Of a stretch of DNA of 64,000 nt, positions 58,201 through 64,000 are shown piece by piece. Every line of letters starts with the position of its first letter. Position 1 is the first letter of the stretch. Origin of the DNA: Syntrophaceae bacterium UBA6109 (GTDB taxonomy: Bacteria; Desulfobacterota; Syntrophia; Syntrophales; UBA6109); contig DIWJ01000024.1 of assembly GCA_002428445.1 (NCBI GenBank), positions 4,569-68,568 on the forward strand, in the 5' to 3' direction. A model generated the notes under the pieces. That model saw nothing but the letters and a program-made list of their open reading frames with translations, made no database searches and was not told the DNA's origin. The position numbers and the translations under genes are program-made.

Positions 58201-58637
58201 GGATCCGGCACCTCGCCCTGAGTGTTCAAGACCCCCAAGGTACGGCGGGCCGAGGCAGCATTCTCATCGGACGGGAAGAGGCGTGGCGATACAGGACGGT
58301 CGAGAAGGCTAAAGACATTCTTGAAGGACTGATCTCTATCTACCTGGAAGGACAGAATGAACCTGTTCCTTTCTTCCCGGCTTCCTCCTGGGAGTATGCC
58401 CGCCGGCGGGTGCGCGGAGAGCCGCCGGGAGAGGCCCTGCGATGCGCCCGGCAGGTCTGGCGCGGAAGTGATTTTCTCGGCGGCGAAGAGGGTCAACCGC
58501 ACCTCCGGATCTGTTTCCGGAACCGGAATCCGCTCGATGCATCCTTTGCCGCTCTTGCCGAACGGATATTGAGGCCACTTCTGGAAACGGCGGAGAGGCT
58601 TGATGATCCATCGCAGATGCGCGGGAGCCGGGCATGA
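55257..58637 (+). CDS. recC: exodeoxyribonuclease V subunit gamma
   Basis: 1126 residues, close to E. coli RecC (1122). It opens MSGLRLFVSNRLEILADRLA; VQSAGMQRWVSMALAARNGICANVRFPYP is the conserved N-terminal block of the inactivated helicase domain. IHSCHSPMREVEVLYDRLL and SLLPMRSIPAEVVCLLGMNYADYPR are conserved later. In RecBCD this subunit recognises Chi and splits the strands. GAGGTGA lies before the ATG. Its stop overlaps recB by four bases (ATGA). Confidence 0.95.
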   Translation: MSGLRLFVSNRLEILADRLAGTLSPAPDDPLEEEVIVVQSAGMQRWVSMALAARNGICANVRFPYPKAILRDILSAAGARDPLDELLEPEILAWRIFRILTRLDEQPLFAPIRNYLAADAGDLRRFQLASRLAYLYDQYLVFRPDRILRWEKGGSVPDAEACQAGIWRILRQESGGVLRHLPAAKDDFFRRARELSRTPPAGLPRRICLFGISYLPRQYLEIFHAASTLVETNFFLLNPSREFWMDIRSGREIGRLKERKVDTGRTGTGEGVADYWETGNSLLASFGAMGRDFFNALIEYEAEIREEFAETDAEGILGEIQRDILYLRDRPSRRGLPLDSPDSPAAPQETACFSEADPAPARPMDFSLQIHSCHSPMREVEVLYDRLLGMFEEDPLLKPSDILVMAPDISVYAPLIRAVFEFPSGPADAVRIPYGIADRSVLSRSSAVRIFFAILSLADSRFELTRVLDILEEPAVHRRFDLTESDLDAVRRWTDEVAIRWGIDAEHRRRLGLPPLTENTWRAGLERLLLGYAMMGSGREMFQGIVPSRPVEGDESIVLGRFVDFVEKLIAAMEAFVSPRSLAAWGEALWETLEDFFSDDREWEDDVRLLQAALRRLGHLQQASGNADPVDLQTVRWQLERAIETGTSASGYLARGVTFCSLLPMRSIPAEVVCLLGMNYADYPRKDEDAGFNLIAASPRPGDRSKRGEDRYLFLEAILSARRRLYISYIGQSIEDNSAIPPSVLVSELLDYAGSGVSGVNKESGRSPESLVTKHPLQAFSPSYFSGDKKLFSYSSENFDAARCLVESCDQPPPFVAGALAERSAGEAEIDIAELAEFFANPARSFLEKRLGVFLPQDRELPQDAEPFDLAGLEKYRLEQVVAGMAIEADGDTGELYEYFRARGALPHGTAGRVEFEELAAGVRRFSSQVRKLRGSSRGGAVSVELPVGGRRLWGTIEDVVDAGLVSYRYGRLGPKDHLRLWIRHLALSVQDPQGTAGRGSILIGREEAWRYRTVEKAKDILEGLISIYLEGQNEPVPFFPASSWEYARRRVRGEPPGEALRCARQVWRGSDFLGGEEGQPHLRICFRNRNPLDASFAALAERILRPLLETAERLDDPSQMRGSRA

Positions 58638-61600
58638 AAAAGGGCGCCGGAATGTCGACATCTTCCCCGAACCGCACGGCCGAGCAGCCTTTCCGTCTTC
58701 ACGAGGCGCCGCTACGGGGAGTGAATCTCGTTGAGGCCGCCGCCGGAACGGGGAAGACCTATGCCATCGAGTGTCTTTTTGTCCGGTTGATCGCAGAGGA
58801 GGGTCTCTCCGTTTCCGAGATCCTGGTCGTCACCTATACGAATGCCGCAACGGACCAGCTGCGGGACCGCATCCGCAGAAAACTGCGGCATGCGGTCCAG
58901 GCCCTTGCCGGCGGCGAGGTCCGTGATCCTTTCGTCGCGGAATTCGTGCAGAGGCGGGAGAAGGATGCCCCGCAGAAGGCACCATGCCTGCTGAGACTCC
59001 AGCGCGCCATCCGCGATTTCGATCAGGCTTCCATCTTAACGATCCATGGTTTTTGCCGGCTCATGCTGAGCGAGTTCGCCTTCGAAAGCGGCACGTCATT
59101 CGCGTCGGAGCTGATTTCGGATCAGGAATTGCTGAAGGAGGAGGTCGTTCGGGACTTCTGGCGCCTTTCCATGACGGACGCCGACCCCCTGTTTGTTGCT
59201 TACGCGAAGATTTCGGGGTGGAGCACGGACAGTTTCGGGCGGCTCCTGAACGACTATCTGCTTTATCCCGATGTCGAGGTGACGCCGCGTGAAACTCCGG
59301 GGAATCCCCGGGAGATCCGGGCCGCCATCGGACGCTTCCAAGCCGCCCTCTGCCGCGTCTCTGAGGACTGGCCCGCGGCGAGGGAGGACGTCAGGAAACA
59401 GCTCCGGGACGGCGCCCTGAACGCGAGAACATACGGGACCAGATCCGACAGGATCATCGACGCCGCCGACGCCTTTTTCCGATCGGGACGCGGCTGTTTT
59501 CCGCTCATCGACGAAGTCGAAAGGCTTTCGGCGGACAGCCTCCGGGCGGCTGTCCGCAAAGGCTGCGCGGCGCCGGATCACCCCATGTTCGGGAGCATTC
59601 AGGTTCTCTGCGATGAAGCGCGGCATCTGGCGGCGGTCTTCGCGGCGGAACTGCTCCATCTCAAATCCGCAGGTCTCCAGTTCGCCTCTTCCGAACTGAG
59701 GAAGAGAAAGAGCAGGACGGATGTCCTGTACTTTGACGACCTTCTTCTGCGGCTCCGCGACGCCCTGTCGGGAGGGCAGGGAGAGTCCCTCCTTCGCTCC
59801 GTGCGGAGAAAATTCAGGGCCGCGCTTGTGGACGAGTTTCAAGATACGGACCCCGTGCAATTTGCGATCTTTCGCACGATCTTCGGCGAGCCGGGAGGGA
59901 TCCTCTTTCTGATCGGCGATCCCAAGCAGGCGATCTACGGATTCCGCGGCGCCGATGTCTTTGCCTACCTGCAGTCGCTGTCGGAAGTGGAGAGATGCTA
60001 TACGCTGCTGGAAAACAGGCGGTCCGACCCGGATCTCATTGAGGCCGTGAACCGTGTCTTTTCCGGAAATGCGAGGCCCTTCGTCTACGATGGCATCCAC
60101 TTCCATCCCGCGGTACCGGGCCGCAACGACGATCGCCGGGAACTTCAAATCGACGGGAAGAAAGATACGCCGCTTCACTGCTGGTTTCTGGACGCGGCCG
60201 ATTTCGGTGCGGCAGCCAGGCCGATCTCGAAGACGGCCGCGCGCGAAGCCACGGCCGAATCCGTCGCTGCGGAGATCGCGCGGCTGGTTCGTCTCGGGAG
60301 GCAGGGAAGGGTTCGAATCGGAAACGAGAACCTTGCGGAGGGGGACATCGCCGTCCTCGTGAGAACCAACCGCGAGGCGCTTCTCGTGGCGCAGAAACTC
60401 GCCGGAAAGAGGGTCCACGCCGTGCTGCACGGAACGGCGAACCTTTTCGATGCGCCGGAAGCGGGAGAGATGCAGATTCTCCTCGCCGCCGTCGGCAGTC
60501 CGCGCGCCGATGGATTGGCGGCCGCCGCCCTGGCGACGGAACTTCTCGGCGCAACGGCCGCTGAAATCGACGCCTGGAGAAGCAGCGAGACATCCTGGTC
60601 GGAACAGCGGCAGCGATTCTTCCGCTATCATGAGCAGTGGCGGAAACGCGGGTTCATCTTCATGTTCCGCTCGCTGCTTTTCGAGGAAAAGATCCGGAGC
60701 CGGCTCTTAAGGCTCCCGGACGGCGAACGGAAGCTGACGAACCTGCAGCACCTCGCCGAACTTCTTCACCGGGCGAACCTGGAAGAGCATCTTGATATGC
60801 GGGGCCTGCAACGATGGCTTGCGCAGCTTCGTCACCCGGGAACGACCCGGCTTCGGGAGAACCAGTTGCGTCTGGAAAGCGATGCCGGCGCAGTTCAGAT
60901 CATGACCATCCACAAGAGCAAGGGGCTGGAGTTTCCCGTCGTCTTTTGTCCTTTTGTCTGGGAAGGGTCCGGCGTCGGCCGGGGCGAGTTCCTTTATCAC
61001 GACGGCGCCCGGGGATTTCATCTCACGCTGGACCTCGGCTCTCCGGATCGGGAACGCCACGCCCGGGAGGCCGCGCGGGAGGGGCTGTCTGAAAACTGCC
61101 GTCTCCTGTACGTTGCGCTGACGAGGGCGAAATACCGCTGCACCTTTGCCTGGGGAAGGATCAACGGAACCGGGACTTCTGCCCCGGCGTATCTCTTTCA
61201 CGCCCCCTCGGCGGCAGGGGCGGAAGACCCCGTAAGCGAGGCGGAGAGACGATGGAAGGATCGCAAGGAAGAAGAGCTCCGGGATGACCTGCAGCCGCTG
61301 GTTGCGGGCGGGAAGTTTCTGGTCTCCGGGCTTCCGGCGCCCGAGAGCCCCGCGGCTGACGCCGCGTCGCATGGGGACGGGGTCCTCTGCCGTCGGGAGT
61401 TCCGCGGAGCTGTTGCCCGGGGAGATCGTCTGACGAGTTATTCCCTGCTCGTTTCCGAACGCGAAGAGGCCGAGGAGTCGCGCGATTTCGATTGGCTGCC
61501 TGCGGCCGCAGACGGCGGTCCCGGCATTGCCGTTCCGGGCGGCGTTCCCGGCGTGGACGGGATACGCCGGTTTCCCGCCGGCAGCCGTACGGGCCTGTTT

Positions 61601-62302
61601 CTCCATGACGTGCTGAGGCAGTTTGATTTCACCTGCGGCAGGCGCGATTACCTGGAGGGCCTGGCGCAGAAGAATCTCCGCGAATACGGCTTCGACGGGC
61701 AATGGAACGAAGTGATCGCCGATACGCTGGCAAAAATCGTCTCGACTCCTTTTGTGCCGGAAGACCCGTCGTTCGTTCTGTCGACCGTCGGCCGGCGGGA
61801 TCGGCTTGACGAAATCGAATTTCATTTTCCGCTGAAGACCGTCAGCGTCGAGACGCTTGCGGAAGCGCTGAGCGTCGAGCATGCCTGGGCGGGAATATCT
61901 TCAGTTCCCCGGACGGTGGGGAGACTTCAGTTTCAGCCGACAGGCGGCTTCATGAAGGGGTTTGTGGACCTTATCTTCAGACACGGCGGTCGCTACTACC
62001 TCGTGGACTGGAAATCCAACTTTCTCGGCATGGGCCGGCCGGATTATGCGAAGGAGGCATTGAGGGCGGAGATGCTCCGATCCCATTACTATCTGCAGTG
62101 CGCCATCTACACACTTGCACTTCACCTCTACCTCGGATCGAGGATTCCGGATTACGATTACGATCGCCATTTCGGCGGGGCTTATTACCTCTTTGTCCGA
62201 GGGATGGAACCCTCCTGGGGGGGAGATTCCGGTGTCTACCGGGAACGTCCGCCGCTTGCGGCCGTCGAACGGCTGGCCGCACTGACTCGGAAAGACGGGT
62301 GA
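58634..62302 (+). CDS. recB: exodeoxyribonuclease V subunit beta
   Basis: 1222 residues, UvrD-like helicase plus RecB nuclease. Walker A is EAAAGTGKTYAIE (about 34-46), motif II LVDEFQDTDPVQF, motif III-like LIGDPKQAIYGFRGAD, motif V IMTIHKSKGLEFPVVF, motif VI LLYVALTRAKYRC. The nuclease site DWKSN lies near the C-terminus (YYLVDWKSNFLG). All catalytic motifs look intact. Start ATG 58,634 overlaps recC; a second ATG at 58,652 is possible. Confidence 0.96.
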   Translation: MKKGAGMSTSSPNRTAEQPFRLHEAPLRGVNLVEAAAGTGKTYAIECLFVRLIAEEGLSVSEILVVTYTNAATDQLRDRIRRKLRHAVQALAGGEVRDPFVAEFVQRREKDAPQKAPCLLRLQRAIRDFDQASILTIHGFCRLMLSEFAFESGTSFASELISDQELLKEEVVRDFWRLSMTDADPLFVAYAKISGWSTDSFGRLLNDYLLYPDVEVTPRETPGNPREIRAAIGRFQAALCRVSEDWPAAREDVRKQLRDGALNARTYGTRSDRIIDAADAFFRSGRGCFPLIDEVERLSADSLRAAVRKGCAAPDHPMFGSIQVLCDEARHLAAVFAAELLHLKSAGLQFASSELRKRKSRTDVLYFDDLLLRLRDALSGGQGESLLRSVRRKFRAALVDEFQDTDPVQFAIFRTIFGEPGGILFLIGDPKQAIYGFRGADVFAYLQSLSEVERCYTLLENRRSDPDLIEAVNRVFSGNARPFVYDGIHFHPAVPGRNDDRRELQIDGKKDTPLHCWFLDAADFGAAARPISKTAAREATAESVAAEIARLVRLGRQGRVRIGNENLAEGDIAVLVRTNREALLVAQKLAGKRVHAVLHGTANLFDAPEAGEMQILLAAVGSPRADGLAAAALATELLGATAAEIDAWRSSETSWSEQRQRFFRYHEQWRKRGFIFMFRSLLFEEKIRSRLLRLPDGERKLTNLQHLAELLHRANLEEHLDMRGLQRWLAQLRHPGTTRLRENQLRLESDAGAVQIMTIHKSKGLEFPVVFCPFVWEGSGVGRGEFLYHDGARGFHLTLDLGSPDRERHAREAAREGLSENCRLLYVALTRAKYRCTFAWGRINGTGTSAPAYLFHAPSAAGAEDPVSEAERRWKDRKEEELRDDLQPLVAGGKFLVSGLPAPESPAADAASHGDGVLCRREFRGAVARGDRLTSYSLLVSEREEAEESRDFDWLPAAADGGPGIAVPGGVPGVDGIRRFPAGSRTGLFLHDVLRQFDFTCGRRDYLEGLAQKNLREYGFDGQWNEVIADTLAKIVSTPFVPEDPSFVLSTVGRRDRLDEIEFHFPLKTVSVETLAEALSVEHAWAGISSVPRTVGRLQFQPTGGFMKGFVDLIFRHGGRYYLVDWKSNFLGMGRPDYAKEALRAEMLRSHYYLQCAIYTLALHLYLGSRIPDYDYDRHFGGAYYLFVRGMEPSWGGDSGVYRERPPLAAVERLAALTRKDG

Positions 62303-62307
62303 CCGGC

Positions 62308-64000
62308 ATGAATCCGCAGCTTCCTTTTACGAATGATTCTTCTCTGGACCGGCATTTTGCCCGGCTGATGTGCTCCCTGGAGGGCAGGGAAGATCCCGCC
62401 CTGTACTTCGCGGCGGTTGCCGTCAGCCGCTATGGACGCGAAGGCCACATCTGCACCGATTTGGCCGAATGGGCGGGCAGAGAAATTCCCGATATCCCTT
62501 TCCGGGAGGGGCGCCGAGCTCCCGATCTGTCCTCGTGGAGGGAATCCCTCCGGAAGAGCCGGGTCGTGGGAAGGCCGGGAGAATTCGCACCGATGATTCT
62601 CGATGATGCCGGCCGGCTGTACCTGCATCGCTTCTGGAGGTATGAAAGGGATCTGGCGGTCCTTCTCCGCACGCGTCTGACCGCCTACCTTGCCGGAAGC
62701 ACGCCGGACCTGAAACCGCCGGTTCCGTCCGCGTTGGTCCTGAAGCCCATATTGGAGCGGCTTTTTCCTGAACGGATTCCCGGGGCCCCGGATTTTCAAT
62801 GGCTGGCGGCGCTTGCGGCCGCGGTATGCCCGATCTGCATTGTTTCCGGAAGTCCGGGCACCGGCAAGACGACGGCCGTGGCGAAGATGCTGGCCCTGTT
62901 GCTGGAAGCTACGGGTCCGGAGCAGCCCCTTCGGATCGCTCTCGCCGCGCCTACCGGCAAGGCCGCAGGGCGCCTCGAACAGGCGCTGAGCCGCAGCCGG
63001 GACTCTCTGCCCTGCCCGGAGTGGGTTCGCGCAGCGATACCCGGCGGGGCGGCAACGCTTCATCGTCTGCTGGGGTTTTCGTACCGGACATCGCAGGTGC
63101 GCTACAGTCGAAGCCGTCCCCTGCCGACGGATGTCCTCGTGATCGACGAGGCGTCGATGGTGGATCTGCCGTTGATGGCGCGAACGATTGAGGCCCTTCC
63201 CCCGACGGCGCGGCTGATCCTCCTCGGCGACAAGGATCAATTGTCGTCGGTCGACGCCGGTGCAGTGCTGGGAGATATCTGCAACGCGGGGCCGATGAAT
63301 GTGATCTCCGCGGCCTTGGCCGGCTCCCTCGGAACCCTGGCCGCCGGGTTCCTGCCGGGGCAGCAAGGCGGCGCTGAGGCCATCGGGGACGGACTGGTCG
63401 AGCTGCGAAGGAATTTCCGTTTCCGCGCCGACAGCGGCATCGGCCTCCTCAGCGAGGCGGTGCGGCGGGGCGACCTAGAAAAGGCTCTTGCCTGCCTCGG
63501 GCCGGGATCGGACGGGGAGGTGCGATGGCGTGTTCCGCCTTCCCCGGAGGAATTCCCGTCGGCCCTGGGGGATGTGGTGCGGGAAGGTTTCCGGGACTAC
63601 CTGTCGGCGCTCCGGTCGCATGAGGACATCGGCACGGTTCTGCAGAGCCTGGAGCGGTTTCGCATCCTCTGCGCCGTCCGGCAGGGCCCTTGGGGCGTGG
63701 AGGCCGTCAATCTTGCCGTGGAACGAATTCTCCGCTCCGCAGGTCTTCTGGATGCCGGGGGGAAGCGTTACCCGGGTCGCCCGATCATGATCCTTCGCAA
63801 TGACTATGCGCTGGGTCTTTTCAACGGGGACACGGGCATCCTTATGGCGTCCCCGGAAGGAGAGGGAGCGGCCGGCCGGGATCTCAATGCGTATTTTCGC
63901 GATGACCGCGGGGCGGTGAGGAAGATCGATCCGCTGAGGCTGCCTGAGCATGAAACCGTATTCGCGACGACGGTGCACAAGAGCCAGGGATCGGAGTGCG
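62308..64000 (+). CDS. recD: exodeoxyribonuclease V subunit alpha (partial, runs off the window)
   Basis: An uninterrupted frame of 564 residues without a stop to the window edge; E. coli RecD is 608. Walker A is SGSPGTGKTT (about 189-198), Walker B VLVIDEASMVD, then LLGDKDQLSSVDAGAVLGDI and, at the edge, TTVHKSQGSEC (motif V). It is the 5'-3' helicase of RecBCD. ATG 62,308 has GGTGA 6 bases upstream; GTG 62,299 overlapping the recB stop is an alternative. Confidence 0.95.
   Translation, partial: MNPQLPFTNDSSLDRHFARLMCSLEGREDPALYFAAVAVSRYGREGHICTDLAEWAGREIPDIPFREGRRAPDLSSWRESLRKSRVVGRPGEFAPMILDDAGRLYLHRFWRYERDLAVLLRTRLTAYLAGSTPDLKPPVPSALVLKPILERLFPERIPGAPDFQWLAALAAAVCPICIVSGSPGTGKTTAVAKMLALLLEATGPEQPLRIALAAPTGKAAGRLEQALSRSRDSLPCPEWVRAAIPGGAATLHRLLGFSYRTSQVRYSRSRPLPTDVLVIDEASMVDLPLMARTIEALPPTARLILLGDKDQLSSVDAGAVLGDICNAGPMNVISAALAGSLGTLAAGFLPGQQGGAEAIGDGLVELRRNFRFRADSGIGLLSEAVRRGDLEKALACLGPGSDGEVRWRVPPSPEEFPSALGDVVREGFRDYLSALRSHEDIGTVLQSLERFRILCAVRQGPWGVEAVNLAVERILRSAGLLDAGGKRYPGRPIMILRNDYALGLFNGDTGILMASPEGEGAAGRDLNAYFRDDRGAVRKIDPLRLPEHETVFATTVHKSQGSEC

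Overview
The window reads as two blocks of different bacterial origin joined near 20.8 kb. Positions 1 to about 20,830 look like a Pseudomonas chromosome. Evidence is the gene content and order fadB-fadA / DUF1653 / topA / DUF6586 / lexA-sulA / psrA / L,D-transpeptidase / nagZ / mtnP, a Pseudomonas-type REP doublet (421-497), paired LexA boxes and PsrA operators. From about 20,890 to the end the genes look like those of an anaerobic deltaproteobacterium (Desulfobacterota, perhaps Syntrophales-like). These include a spd/mitochondrial-type EF-G, 2-oxoacid:ferredoxin oxidoreductase, an acyl-CoA dehydrogenase with a rubredoxin tail, AmmeMemoRadiSam enzyme, DUF169, DUF2845 and YkgJ proteins. No integrase, tRNA or IS marks the join, and the trp operon stops at trpB with no trpA, so a chimeric assembly is the simplest reading.

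Pseudomonas block. It opens with the 3' end of an acetyl-CoA synthetase gene and oligopeptidase B. The fatty-acid oxidation operon fadBA follows, preceded by a twin PsrA-type operator with the same geometry as the one over psrA itself (13,034-13,060). Next come topA, a drug/metabolite transporter, the SOS pair lexA-sulA, psrA, and the cell-wall/salvage genes ldt-nagZ-mtnP. A second group (LEA-type lipoprotein, SEC-C protein, DUF2489 protein, QuiP-like acylase, trmO) completes the block.

Deltaproteobacterial block. A tryptophan operon on the minus strand (trpL-E-G-D-C-F-B) is led by a 23-codon peptide with three consecutive Trp codons and two tandem intrinsic terminators. It carries a cluster of short palindromes between trpD and trpC. 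Next are a clostripain-like protease, a rubredoxin-tailed acyl-CoA dehydrogenase, a PBP1b-type enzyme that appears to start at AUU, and a redox operon (NDH-2, 2-oxoacid:ferredoxin oxidoreductase, phosphoribosyltransferase, AmmeMemoRadiSam enzyme). Then come MscS, a hydratase, a small overlapping cluster (YkgJ, DUF2845, methyltransferase), an aminotransferase with a terminator in its leader, a small cytochrome c preceded by a 58-residue ORF, EF-G, a RecA/KaiC-like ATPase, and envelope genes (TPR, M99-like peptidase, L,D-transpeptidase). A decayed radical-SAM gene precedes the recC-recB-recD operon, whose recD runs off the end.

I saw no CRISPR array, rRNA, tRNA, intact IS or prophage. No clear undescribed multi-gene system is evident. 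The most informative items are regulatory (trp leader, PsrA twin operators, aminotransferase leader), the AUU start, the decayed radical-SAM gene and the block junction.
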